From: Scenedesmus sp. ARA3
Lineage: Eukaryota > Chlorophyta > Chlorophyceae > Sphaeropleales > Scenedesmaceae
Reading direction: 5' to 3'
Length of the DNA stretch: 43,253 nucleotides
Assembly: GCA_004335835.1 (NCBI GenBank)
Contig: RWJK01001109.1
Location: 1-43,253 of the forward strand
A program made the translations under genes and the position numbers. The notes beneath the pieces were generated by a model. It did no database searches, was not told the origin of the DNA, and saw only the letters and a program-made list of their open reading frames with translations. The first letter of the stretch is position 1, and the number at the start of each line of letters is the position of its first letter. Shown one piece after another: positions 11,694-22,939 of this stretch.

Positions 11694-12856
11694 GGGCAGC
11701 CGCTGGGCCTGCACTGATAGATGACCTGGACGAGCTCTCTTTTGAAAGTGATGCCGGTGATGCAGCAAATGCAGTTTGGAGCTTGGGCGGCAGGGGCAGC
11801 AGCAGGGCAGCGGCAGCACCGCCGGCAGCCCGTGGCAGAGGCAAGCGTGGGCCAGGCAGCACAGCAGCTGCACCGCAGCAGCAGCAGCAGCTGCTGCAGG
11901 AAGAGGATTGGGAAGCTGCTGCACTGCGGGGCTTGACTGGCCCTGGTGGCGCTGACCTGTACGGTCTGGATGACGGTGATGAGGCTGATCTGTTTGACGA
12001 TGACTTTGACCTGGATGACGATGACGGCGACGCAGGGTTCAGCGCAGCCGCCGGCGTCGGCGGTCTAGGCCCTGACGGCGCGGGCGCGGACCTGGTCGAC
12101 GACTACCTGTTTGCAACGGAAGATGGGCAGCCGTTTGACCCGCAAAAGGGCGGTTACATCAAGCCGCGTGCCGGCGTGGGTGGCGGCTTTGCTGACGGCG
12201 AGTTTGACATGTTTGACCTTGACTTTGACTTTGACTCGGGGCTGGATGACGCGTTTGACCAGATGGGAGATCCTCTGGGCAATTACATGGCGGATTTTGG
12301 CGCTGCGGGGCTTGGTGGGGATTTCGGGGGTGGCTTTGGGGGTGGCGGCGGTGGTGGCGGCCGGCAGCAAGGTGGCAGGGGCGGCAGGGGTGACAGAGAA
12401 TGGGGGGCTGGCTGGAAGCCTAGGGGTGGCAGGGGAGGTGGCAGAGGCGGTGGCAGGGGCCAGCAGCAGCCATACCAGCAGCAGCAGCAGGACTGGGAGG
12501 GCGGCAGCGGGGGCGGGTACCAGCAGCAGCAGGAGCCGCAGTGGCAGCAGCAGCAGCCGCAGCAGCAGCAGTGGGGTGGCCGGAGCGGCGGCAGGGGCGG
12601 CGGCAGGGGTGGCGGTAGGGGCGGGGGCAGGGGTGGTGGCCGCTATAACAACTACGATCAGCAGCAGCAAGGGTGGCAGCAGCAGGGGTGGCAGCAGCAG
12701 AGGCCGCCACAGCAGCAGCAGCCCCAGCAGCAGGGGTGGCAGCAGCAGCAGCCGCAGCAGCAGCGCGATGGACCGGGTCAGGGGCAGCCGGGGCAGCAGC
12801 AGCCGTCGTGGCAGCAGCAGGGCCGGCCTCGGCGCATCCGCAAGGATGGGCAGTGA
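10370..12856 (+). CDS. Low-complexity RGG/Gln-rich protein with possible plastid transit peptide
   Basis: Two exons: 10370-10412 and 10761-12856 (712 residues). The large exon has no ATG start of its own: its frame opens at 10739 after a TAA, directly before a ttctgcag acceptor at 10760. Joining it in phase to the short exon (donor GTCAGT) gives a basic, acid-free N-terminus containing RLQALRGLLGQRCQPARVV followed by HTAAA, which looks like a chloroplast or mitochondrial transit peptide. Next come Ala-rich stretches with basic AT-hook-like motifs (RRGRK, AGRPRK, KRGRK, KPGRKPG), an acidic Asp/Phe-rich centre (about residues 400-530), then RGG repeats and a Gln/Trp-rich tail ending RPRRIRKDGQ. 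I recognise no folded enzyme domain. Nucleic-acid binding in an organelle is inference. Exon 2 is confident; exon 1 is likely. Confidence 0.72.
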
Positions 12857-13343
12857 TAGCTAAGGCTGTATTTGCGCTAGCGTGCTAATAGCACGTCTGC
12901 CCTGTCCGAGTGATGCAGTCGAGGTGTGCCTTTAGCTGTGGCCTGGTGTCTCTCTTGTCTGAATCAGCCCTGTTACTTGTTTGTGTCTTGCTGCATGGTT
13001 CGTGTAGCTTTGCACAGTTCCTGCAAGCCAAGCTAGCAGCAGCAGCAGCAGCGCTGCTTGCTAGCAAGCATTGTAGGATCGTTGATGGCTCGCCCAGGTG
13101 CTCAATGTATTGTCCACAGGGCAAGCCAGGGTCTGCCCGGACGGTCGCTGTACGCGCAGCTTGCATGCAACTGGGCAACAGATTATCTGCATCGGGTGGC
13201 ATGCAAGCAGGCGATTGCCTACCTTTGTGTGGCTGGCTGCTGGCTGTGGTGCACGTGTGGCGTCTTTCGGTTGCTGGTGCAGAGCGCTGTGCATAGCGTA
13301 TGCTGCTAAGTGGGGCATGTGCATTGGTGTGGCAGCCGGTGTT

Positions 13344-13348
13344 TGTAA
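13344..13348 (+). terminator. TGTAA poly(A) signal candidate
   Basis: TGTAA is the usual chlorophycean polyadenylation signal. This copy lies about 490 bp after the stop at 12856, with a second at 13381-13385. Either would give a 3' UTR of about 0.5 kb. Confidence 0.45.
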
Positions 13349-13546
13349 CAGAGCCGTTTCATTCAGCTGCGTTGCTTTGTTGTAACTATAACAACGGCTT
13401 CAGACTCACTGGCTGACAGGACAGCTACGTGCGAGGCCTGGGCTGCGCCGTGCACTGTGATGGTGCCACCGTTGGCCAGGCTGGCCAGTCCAGCCCAAGT
13501 TCTGAGTCGCCTGAGCTGTTGAGGCAACGTTCCAGCAACCTGCAGG

Positions 13547-13570
13547 CAGTGACTGCAGCTGCAGTCACTG
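13547..13570. repeat. 24-bp perfect palindrome
   Basis: CAGTGACTGCAG is followed immediately by its exact reverse complement, with no spacer. It lies about 200 bp beyond the likely poly(A) site of the RGG/Gln-rich gene. Confidence 0.95.
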
Positions 13571-16563
13571 GCAGAGGGCCGATACGCCTGTTACTGCCTC
13601 TAAAAACTGGAAAAGGTATCATCACGCAAAGATGCCATCCGCGCATGCACAGTGTGCATGACCCCCAAAAACTGTTGGGTTGTTTGTGCAGCTGCTACAG
13701 CTACATGCAGCCAGTTTGCAATTGCAGATTTGGGCTACATGCTGTAAGATGCCGAAGAGCATCTGCAAGCATGCATTGTGATGCCAGGCCGTGTACACAC
13801 TTCCTGCCATCGGTGTTGTTCATCCAGTCAGTATGTCCAAGGCATATGTTACCACGTAATGTGCGCAAGCACTAGAAGTCTGCAGCGCTGCTCAAAACGC
13901 ACAAACTGCACAGCCCATAAAAGGGGTGATGCGCCAGCTTGCAAAGGTAAACTATGCACGTCAGCGAGGCACAGCAGCCACCAGAAATTGGCGCCATGCT
14001 GCCAGCTGGATGCTGTTTCTGTCAATGCTCACATGCATATCAGAGCTCTGGCTCGAGCCAAGCGCCTGCGGCTGCTTTTGAGTCGCCCATCAGCCAATCA
14101 GTCAAGCTGGCAAGCGCCAGCCAAACATGTAATAGTGATTGTGTTCATGTACGAAGTTGGTGAAATGCATGAACTTGAGGCATGCATTGCCATGCCAGAC
14201 AGAGTCCGTGCCACCCAGAGCATTGATCCAACACAATGCTTGCAGTGCACGCCCAGCTCCAAACCCCATCCCAGCGCAACAACAGTGCAGCGGCCAGCCC
14301 GACATGTCAAGGCTTGAGCCTTGCAAGCTTGCATTGCCTGACCAGGGACAGCAACATGGAAGCCAAGCAGTCAATTTACTGCAAGCCTGCTTCAAGATTG
14401 CAACAAGCCTGCAAGCTGTGCGCCTTCTACATAGCATGGTTGATCCTAGCGAGCAAGTGCTCAGTACGTATATGTATCTCGTGCCACTGCGTATGCGCAT
14501 GCGAAACAAGATGCATGTGTGAACCACACGCATAACATGCACAGGCAGCATGCCACTCCCAGCAAATCAGCCCGCACAGGAAGCACAGCTAGACTGTAAT
14601 AGGATGGTGGGGACAAAACTGCACATGCACCAAGGATGGCGAGAGGCAGGTGGATGCTACTAACACCTGCTGCTGCCCACAGCCAACAACACGCAGCGAT
14701 CAAGTGAGATCACAACACAATGACAACAAATGCCACCTGGACAGGCCAGAGTGTGGCTCCCAACAACAACAGGGGGTGCCGTCCCAGCACAACTAGCTGG
14801 CATCAGTAATGGTATTAGTAGCAGGCCTGCTGCCACCTTGCAGTGGGTAACAGACCCATCAATGCAGCAACTGGAAGTGATTAGCAACAGCGCATGTGTG
14901 TGCTGGAGTGCTAAAGCTGAAGCCGGCACCTTTTGCTGCCTAGCAGATACATCAGCAAGACCACTGAAGACCTGTGCATGCTCAAGACCAGCAACACGCA
15001 TTGCAGGGAGATACGCCACCAGACAGACACGACACAAGCTGCTGCAATCACATCAACAGATAGTACTACGGAACTCCATGCACCCAGGAACCGGCATGCG
15101 CAGGTCCACACATCTAAGCCATACCCCTTCCCAAGGGTTTGAACCAGAACACGCTCCGCCCAGGTGACAAGTACTACGCTACTACCGTCTGCAGAGGAGA
15201 TGATACTACAATCTCTGCGCACCCAGGACATTGACCTCAGCTCGTACTCTGCCATATTAAGGAACGCCCCTCTGACACTTTGTGTGGAACAGCATGCAGG
15301 AGGAATGCAGCGAGCCAGGCGGCGGCGCCCTGTACAACCAGCAGAGTTTGCCGGGTCGGAATTCGCACCAGGAGTGACACACGCACTGGTTGCGGTTGCG
15401 GTGGTGCCAGATTGAGAGCGCGCCAGCCGCTGCAGCAGGCAATGCTGCCTGTGCAGCTGCCAGACACACGCTGAGTAGTATCAACAGTGCTGAGAAGCGC
15501 TCCGGTTTGACCTGCCATCACTCCCACAGCCCTAACTGGCTGCTGCCACCCACACAGGCACAACAAGGGAAGCACCCAAGACACGCAGCACATGCTGCAC
15601 TGCCTGCGCGGAGCTCCTAACAACCCCACAACACGCATATGGAATGCTAATCAATGGGAGCGAAGCAGCCAGGCATGGACACACCACAGTCAGCTCGACA
15701 CCCCAAGCCCAGATTGGCTGGAAATCTCCTGCCAATCCCAAAAACAATGTTCTCCTCATATTAGTAACGGCCAGGGAGAGTGCACGCGCGCACTCGTCCA
15801 GTGCAGCAGCATGGAGCCGCTGGCGTATTAAAACAATGCTCAAAGGGGGCTGCGCAAGAGCCAGCAGACACTGGCGACAACAGGCTAGTGTCACACCCAT
15901 CCGAAGATGGCAAGGTGCACAGGCCCAGGAGAAAGCCTGCTGTCATTCCCCCCACCAGCGCCAACAAAGCAGCCCCCAAACAACCAAACAACCGGCTTAT
16001 TACTGCTGCAGCATTGACATTGGATGCAAGCAGAAGCCTACCCGCCACTGGACATCTACCGCCGCCGCCGCGGCCTAGATTACTGGATGGTATTAGTATA
16101 ATATCGAACGTGCCATGTGGCGTACTCTCACCTCACACTTTCTCTCAAGCAACCATGCAGCATGCGCGCAGCGGCTGCGCACATGCGGGTTTGATTTTCT
16201 AAGGGCATGCGCGCAAGCCGACACCCTGCCCTGCTGCATGCGTTGCTGCTGCGCTGCCGCCACCTGCCGCACCACCATAGCCAAGCAGCAACAGCAACAC
16301 ACGCGATGGCCAGGAACCACCATTAGTAGTAGGATGCGCACACAACTCATTGACATATCTCAACTAGGCAGCACACAGCTGCCAATCAACAGCAGCCTCT
16401 CTCACTGTGCAACTGCCAAGTGCTTCAAACAGGACCATTGTAGTAGCTGGAGGGGAGTCCCTCCAGATGATGAGCTGGCAAGCAATGCCCTGCCACTTCC
16501 GCCAAAATGGCTGCCGCAATGCAGGCGGCAGCACCGGCGCGTGACACAGCCACACTTCTTGGG

Positions 16564-16581
16564 ACACACACACACACACAC
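16564..16581. repeat. (AC)9 microsatellite
   Basis: Uninterrupted AC dinucleotide run in the convergent intergenic region. Confidence 0.95.
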
Positions 16582-17231
16582 CGCGGCAGGCCAGCATGGA
16601 CCGGCCGCAGACAGCGAGTATCGGTCATATGGTTGACCCAAGCAATGAAGGTATCATCAGGCAGAGCAGCGCAGCCACGTTGTAGACACCTGCACCTACT
16701 ACTGCGCGGAATGCATGAACAACGCTCAAAGGCGTCCCCAGCTAGCCCAAAACTGCAGCACTTGCTGCAAGGCCACCCATTGCCGGGCTAGGCATCCATC
16801 AGCCACAAAATTGTGCACTGCATGCCTCCTATCCCAAGTCCAATCTGCTGCTGAATACCCGCATGCTGTGCAGCGCTGCACAGCCGTCAATTGACTAACG
16901 CACCCCCGTCACAATACTCCCAAACAGCCGCGCACGCGCGCACCCAGGGGCCAACCACCCATCCCATGCAGGCTTTGATCCAATAGAGTGACCAGCAGCC
17001 TGCACTCTAGGCCCCGGTTGCTGTTCAACGCCGTAAGTGATTGTGTTAGTAGTACGTAGCGCAGCAGCACGCACTGTGCACATCAAAACCGCCGCCTGTG
17101 AGCCCAAATTGCGCGCCAAAACCTTGCCGCAGGTGCATGCGGCTGCACAGTGATCGTCATAAACCAGCACGCCAAAAACACGCTGCAGCAGCCTACACAC
17201 ACTGCCGTATCAGCATTCACGCAAGACACTC

Positions 17232-20203
17232 TCAATGCATGAAGAAGCTGTGGCAACCACCCTGAGCCTGCATAGCCATAGAAGCACCCAGTGAGGCATC
17301 AGTGAAGCTTGTCAGGCCAGCACCTGCCAGGCCGCCAGCTGCCGGTGCCATATGTGCTGCCGCAGCAGCAGCCAGCAGTGCCGACGCCGCTGCCTGCGCC
17401 TGGGAAGCACAGGGGTTGGCTGCTGCCTGGAAGTGTGGGTTAACTCCCATGCCATGCAGGCCACCCGCCACACCCTGCGCTGCTGCATTGGCGTTTCCAC
17501 TGTGCATCTGGCTCAGCAGCATTGCCAGCAAAGCTTGCTCGTCATGGCTGCCGCCGCTTCCTGCAAGCCCCAGTGCACTGAGGTGGCTGTTGCTGTGGCT
17601 GCTGTGGGTGTTGCCATGGCCATACGCTGCCCCTGCGGATGCCAGGGGGTGTGGGTGCAGCACAGGGCTGCTAGCAGAAGCACCCATCAGGCCCTGCAGG
17701 CTGCTGCTGCTGTCGCCGAGGGGCATGTGCAGCGGCAGATTGTTGTTGTGGGCCTGCTGCTGCTGCTGCTGCTGGTGGCTGTTCCAGTCAAGACCAAGGG
17801 ACAACGGCTCACACACTGCAGGACCGCTGAAGAGGCCAGCACCATGATGAGAGACAGGGCTTGTGCTGCTGCCAAAGCCTGCAGCAGCAGATGCTGCCGC
17901 ATACCCGCCAGCAGCAGCAGCAGCAGGCAGCATGCCAGGGGCGTGCATTGCGTAGCGCAGCGCGTGCAGGCGCTGATTGGCAGCCTCCGCCGCTGCTGCC
18001 GCCATGGCTGCCTGCTGCATGTTGTTGCTGATCTCCTGCTCCAGCAGCAGCTGCATGTGCTGTGCCGAGTTGGGGCTGCTGAGGCCGTCAGTGCCTGGCA
18101 CAGGCAGCTGCTGCATCAACGCCTGCAGCTGCTCCAGCTGCTGCTGCTCCTGCAGCCGCTGCTGCTGCCACAGCAGCTCCTGGTGCCCCTCCAGCCGCTG
18201 CTGCTGCCACAGCAGCTCCTGGTGCCCCTCCAGCTGCGCAGCCAGTGCCGAAGCAGCAGTAGCCCTGCCGGCAGGTCCCCTGCTGCCCCTGGCGCCACCC
18301 ATTGGGCTGGCACTTGCCATGCCGCTGCTGCCAAAGGCAGGCCTGTATGGCTTGGCAGCTGCCTGATGATCAGGCCTGCCAATCATCGAGCTGAGCGCGT
18401 GCAATGCTGCTGGTGCGGCGGGGCTCCTGAGCCCAGACAGCAGCGTGCTGTTGCTGCTGGGCCTGCGAGCCTTGCCGCCTTTGGGCGATGCTGCTGCTGC
18501 TGCTGCATCGATGCTGCTGCTGGGCGGCGTGCTGCTGCGGCTGCTGACGCTGAAGCAGCTTGCAATGCTGCCCTGCTGCAGCAGCCGGGGAGAGGAGACT
18601 GCACTGAGGCCGCTGAGTGTGCTGCTGCCGCTGGCGCTGCTGCTGTTGCTGCTGATGGAGCTCACGCGCTCAACTGAAGGTGCCAGAGAGAGGCTGCTGG
18701 CGATGCTGCTGCAGCTGCCGACGATGTCTGGGACTACGCGCCGAAGCTGCTTCTCACTGTGCGCAAAGAAGCAGGTGGACTTGCGGGGGCAGTCGGCGCC
18801 GTTGGTGCACAGCTGCGTGCGGAAGCTGCAGGAAGAGCAGAAGCGTGCGGACAGGTGGCGGCGGCAGCCATTGTCAGTGATGACTTGGCAGCGGCCAGCG
18901 CTTACTAGGTGCACGTGTGTGATCACACAGCTGGGGATGCAGTGTGACAGGCTGCAGCTGCAGGCGGGAACGCTGCTGCATCAAACAGCTAATTACGAAC
19001 ATATGTATGGCAGGGATGCCAGCAGTTGCTCACCGCTGTGGGTGCAGCCAGCGCTCGAAGACTGTGTGTGACAGCGGGCAGTCCATGCCTCGTGGGCACT
19101 TGCCGTTCTTTTGCTGCAGGCATGAAGAGGGTTGGGGCAAGATCGTGGTGAGGGACAGGTGCTGTGAGCCAAGCAAAGAACGCCAGGCTGCCTTTACAGA
19201 GTACGGGAGCTGCAGGCTGCTGCTGAAGACCGCGTCATGTTCAACAATTATAGTCATTGAAACCATGCACAGCTGCATTGTGCCGTGTCAGCCGGTGGAG
19301 CAGAGCTGGACACTGAAATGTGGTTTTCCTGCAAGCTGCAGCCAGCTGGCTCGCACCTGTGTTGCTGGGCAAGCCTCCGGGCTGTACTTGTAGACGCGCA
19401 CATCCCGCCTGGTGCCTTTCTCTCCTGGGTGGGCAAATGGGCACTTGCCTGTGTCGTGGGCCTCAGTCTGCACAGCAGGCAGGGGCAGGGTGCAGGCAGG
19501 TGATGAGCAACAAGTGGCGGCAGTTTCACAAACATTGGCACAACAGCAGCAGGTCAGGCAGCCGAGCAACGCAGGTAGCAACGCCAAGCAAATGATACAG
19601 TCGACAGGAGCCAGACGAAAGCTTCTAAAAGCAGGACCTCTCGCCAAAGACACTCACATTGGTGCACAGTGTCACCTTCCACTCGTAGCTGCAGAGCAGA
19701 GATATAGTGCGGTGGCAGGCAGCGCATAGTCAATTTAGAGCGTTGTTGGTTAGGGTAAGGGCTCGTGGCTGCGGCAGCTGCCGGCCACGTGCACAAGCAG
19801 GCGACACGAATGTTGGAACGGCTCGGGGCACGCTAGGCCGGGCGCACCCTAACAGCCAATATCACGCACTCACATCTTAAAGTCGTCTGATTGAAACTTG
19901 GGGTCATCCCACTCGTCTACTGCGGCGCTGCTTCCTGATGTGTTGTTGGAGGTCTTGGCCGATGGCTGCTCTTCTACTAGCCGCTCGGCTGCGCTCTGAA
20001 AGCACATTGTGCAAGCTCTTGAACTTAAGCTACTTCTTTGATGAACTGGTGGCTCTGGACGGGTGCTTTGGCTGGCTTCTTAGAAGGCGTCCTGTCTTGG
20101 TGTCCCGCCTTGATTGTTGCTGCTTCCTTCTAGTCCAACGATCTGGGTCTCCAGAAGTGTGCAGCTCTGTAAGCTCGGTTAGCATGATGCTCCTCTGTGA
20201 CAT
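17232..20203 (-). CDS. Plant-type CCCH tandem zinc-finger (RR-TZF) protein, copy 1
   Basis: Probable RNA-binding regulator of mRNA stability or translation. Minus-strand exons: 19995-19874, 19688-19658, 19467-19357, 19113-19034, 18825-17232. A first exon probably starts at the ATG at 20203 (MSQRSIMLTELTEL), but its donor is unresolved because no clean in-phase GT is visible. The arginine-rich motif is C-X5-H-X4-C-X3-H (CTNTEAH..CPFAHPGEKGTRRD). TZF1 follows (CPRGMDCPLSH), then the plant linker FERWLHPQRFRTQ, then TZF2 (CTNGADCPRKSTCFFAHSEKQLR, C-X5-C-X5-C-X3-H). About 500 Gln/Ala/Ser-rich residues follow. The first Cys pair of TZF1 is C-X9-C if splicing is at 19113, or the usual C-X7-C if an AG six bases further on is used (exon start 19107). 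Core identity is secure; the N-terminus is not. Confidence 0.9.
18153..18230 (-). repeat. In-frame 39-bp tandem duplication (13 residues)
   Basis: Two identical 39-bp units in the last TZF exon encode EGHQELLWQQQRL twice in a row, keeping the frame. Confidence 0.95.
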
Positions 20204-20326
20204 GATACAACCCTACTTTGGCCGAGGAGTAGTAGGGCATCCGTTGGAGTGTGGGCGAAGCAAGGGGCACCACGGGGAAAGCACGTGACAACTGGAGGAC
20301 TCGCCAAACCTTGCTTTGTGCAATAC

Positions 20327-20680
20327 TTATAATGTTGCTCTTGAGCTAGGAACGGCGAGCGCTGGTCCTAACGGGGCAGTACAATGCCGTACATTGTCCA
20401 AAAGTCCACCCCAGAAGTTCGCAGACGTATATGTCCTGCTATTATGAGAGCGTAAGGCTGGTCGAAATTCGAGACAGTAGAAAACACTGATTCTGGGGGT
20501 TTGAGGGCCGCAGCATTCCCGGCCCAATGGCGACCACCAAGCAGAAAGCACGGGTGATGTAGTCAACTCACTTATATAATACTGCTTGCGCTCATTGCAA
20601 AAAACCCCTACACGGTAGCTTTGGACGACCGTTGCGAACAAAGGGTCTGACAAGTGACAGAACAGCTCTGCCGCAAGCAT
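20327..20680 (-). CDS. Unassigned 117-codon ORF
   Basis: Opens with ATG (MLAAELFCHLSDPLF) and ends with TAA, without poly-Gln or poly-Ala. It contains an internal GTGAGT that could be a donor after KQYYI, so it might be part of a 5' exon rather than a complete gene. No family recognised. It lies on the same strand as, and just upstream of, the TZF gene. It could equally be chance. Confidence 0.18.
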   Translation of the reverse strand: MLAAELFCHLSDPLFATVVQSYRVGVFCNERKQYYISELTTSPVLSAWWSPLGRECCGPQTPRISVFYCLEFRPALRSHNSRTYTSANFWGGLLDNVRHCTAPLGPALAVPSSRATL

Positions 20681-21529
20681 GAGGTCCCATAACCCGTATT
20701 GAAGGCTGGTATTACGCAGCCCGTGTTACATGGCACATTGTCTTGTGCGGACCACCACGCCAACCCATCATGCATGCCAGATCGGGGGGTCAGGGGTGTC
20801 TGACCGCCGGGCTGCTTCATGGCGCAAAGACACACAGCGTCTCTGCCCCCCTGGAGAGCAGTACAGCCTCATACAACTGGTGCTGAGAAAACCCAACTTG
20901 AGAAGCAGCACGCGGCTGATCACGCCCAGCTCTGGCAGCAACAGAATTCACACCAAGTGCCACACAACAGTGTTCTCGAAGCGACATGAATGCGTTGCTT
21001 GAAGCTGTGCATACGCACAGCTGGTTCATCAACACAAACTGCGGCTGCAGCGACATCCAGCACCGGACAGCTGGTCAAACAGCCGAGCCCGCAGAGAAGC
21101 TGTTTGTCCAAGAGTTGGCAAACTCATAGTTCACGCGACATGCAAGCTAGCCTCTGACAAACAGCCAGCCTGGATCCAGGCGGAGATCCATTGCTGCCTA
21201 TATCAACATCTCCTGGATGCAGCGACCAGCACTCGTCACAGCTGAGCAGCATATCAGCCAGCCTGAGCGCAGACACCAGGCGGCGTACCACGCCCCGTGC
21301 AACTGAACTGCGGCAACCTCGCCAGACATGCAGGGCAACAACACACTGCTGTCGGGTTGTTTGGTCTCGAAAGAACTCAATGCCTGCTTGCCTTTGCTGC
21401 TGCAGCTCCAGCCTGCTTCAGCAAAGTTCAGCACTTCCACACTTGCATGGTGCCGCTGCAGGTGCCCAGCGGCGGCAAACTGAGCCTGCCTGGCAACTGC
21501 AGCGCATCTACAACAACCAGGCGTCAACA

Positions 21530-21534
21530 TTACA
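21530..21534 (-). terminator. TGTAA poly(A) signal of NDUFA8
   Basis: Minus-strand TGTAA (plus TTACA) about 70 bp after the NDUFA8 stop at 21603, a typical distance for chlorophycean genes. Confidence 0.65.
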
Positions 21535-21602
21535 CGACTTAGTACTTGAAGCCCTGGAAAAACATGGTGTTCAAACGCCTTGCATGTCTGCCAACTGCTG
21601 TG

Positions 21603-22939
21603 CTACTTGCCGTCCAAGGGTGCTGCCTGCTCCAGCGTTTTGAGCTCCTTGTGGCACTTCTTCAGGTCCAGGCTGCAGCAGCAGCAGCAGCAGCACGCAG
21701 CAGCAGCAGCGGTGAGACAGCATCACCCGCAATGAACTCGGCACTAGCTAGCCACTTGCGCTGTGCGCAAGGCAAAGCAGTGGCGAGGTTCACACTGCAG
21801 CATGTATGCTGTTTGTTGCCGTGCTGCAATGCTCGACACCTGAGGCATGATCAGCACCTGTTGATCCGGCACACAATCAATGCTGAATGCTGGAGCCAGT
21901 TTGTCTCTGTGTGCCTCAACCGGTCTGCTTGTACAGCTGCATCCATTCATACTGCTATATTCATGCTGCTATGATGACTTCACCGTCAGGTCACACATGC
22001 ATAGCAACACCACGTCACATGCTGACCGTGCTTGTTGGTGCGTCCAGCTGAAACTACGCATGCTGACATTGACCAACCGAGCAACAAGAGCATGCCGTGC
22101 AGGTGCCACGTTAGTGGTGGTTGTGCTGCTGCTGCTGCCGCTGCTTCTGATGGTATGACGCTGCAAACACGCAGTCCTGGCGGTCGCTGCTGCTGTTACT
22201 GCTGCTCACGTGTAGTAGTCGAGGCACTCAACGCAGTCCTTGAATTCCTGTGGCGCCTTGTCGTACATTTCCAGCAGCCTACAAAGCAAGGTTTGAACCG
22301 CGCACATGCTTCCTGATGTGAGATAGCTGACTGAGCAGATCCTGCGCCAGCACAACCTGGCTGCCTGCACGAAACTTGTATTACGACAGCACTGCATGGT
22401 TGTGGCACCGCCGAGCGCGGTCGTGGCCGCCACTTGCAGCAAGCAGTACATCTGCTGAGAAGAGGCCAAGATGTTGGCTAAAACTGCTGCAACACTGCTG
22501 CTGGCAAGTCCAGCCATTTGCTACACACTGGCATTGCTGCTGCAAGTGCTGCTGCAAGCAGTTTGATGGCATTTGGCGGGGCATCATTGGCCGGACGTGC
22601 GTTGAGGAGAGCCCTCAACCTGCGAATGCTGCTTTAATCCAACACAGACATTTACAGCTATATGGTGCAACATTCTCAGGCACTGCTGGGGGCAATGAGG
22701 CTAGATCGTTGCTGATCAGAGGCGGCCAGAGTCCGGTCTGGTGCAGGTGGCAGCAGCGCATGCCACACTCACAGGTTCTCCGAGCACTTGATGACAGCCT
22801 TGGCCTCTTGCAAGCAGTCCTCTGGGTGGCTGTGCTTGTCCTTGCAGTTCAGGTATGCTACTTCTGGCTGGCTGCACTTCACAGCTAGGTGCTTGGACAT
22901 AGCATACAGCTCACTGCTGGTGGCCCGGCGGTCAGCCAT
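21603..22939 (-). CDS. NDUFA8: Complex I subunit, NDUFA8 (PGIV) family, twin CX9C protein
   Basis: Accessory subunit of mitochondrial NADH:ubiquinone oxidoreductase, in the family imported and oxidised in the intermembrane space. Exons 22939-22773, 22278-22210 and 21672-21603 join in phase to 101 residues, close to plant homologues. It starts MADRRATSSELYAMSKH. The first CHCH unit is complete: CSQPEVAYLNC (C-X9-C) and CLQEAKAVIKC (C-X9-C). The second part, KAPQEFKDCVECLDYYT then LKKCHKELKTLEQAAP, aligns with the plant second CHCH unit but has Ala where the first cysteine of one helix and the last cysteine of the other are expected. The acceptor of exon 3 follows a (CTG)n run in the sense direction. 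Divergently paired with NOM1. Another twin-CX9C protein is possible but less likely. Confidence 0.82.

Larger units (their letters stand above)
12857..17231. other. Convergent intergenic region, no gene recognised
   Basis: About 4.4 kb between two genes that point at each other. It should hold both 3' UTRs. Short open frames on both strands match no family I know and lack the codon pattern of the neighbouring genes. Notable contents are the TGTAA signals, the palindrome at 13547-13570 and an AC repeat at 16564-16581. Confidence 0.6.
20204..21602. other. Region upstream of TZF copy 1, no secure gene
   Basis: About 1.4 kb between the presumed TZF start and the NDUFA8 stop, both minus strand. 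It should contain the TZF promoter and the NDUFA8 3' UTR. The only long non-repetitive frame is the 117-codon ATG-to-stop ORF at 20680-20327. The composition here is less CAG-rich than in the genes. Confidence 0.5.

Noticed and set aside
10540..11862. 440-codon minus-strand Ala/Gly-rich ORF
   Set aside because: Antisense of the low-complexity plus-strand gene; open only because of repeat composition, with no splice or domain support.
15257..15484. Short minus-strand ORF with clustered Cys/His/Trp
   Set aside because: Competing frames on both strands are equally open, with no splice support and no recognisable zinc-binding pattern.
17352..18677. 441-codon plus-strand ORF
   Set aside because: Antisense shadow of the TZF copy 1 tail exon; no conserved domain, while the minus strand encodes CCCH fingers in frame.
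22291..22302. tRNA T-arm-like ggtttgaacc motifs (also near 15132, 29478 and 41949)
   Set aside because: No matching acceptor stem, D-arm or anticodon arm could be drawn around them.
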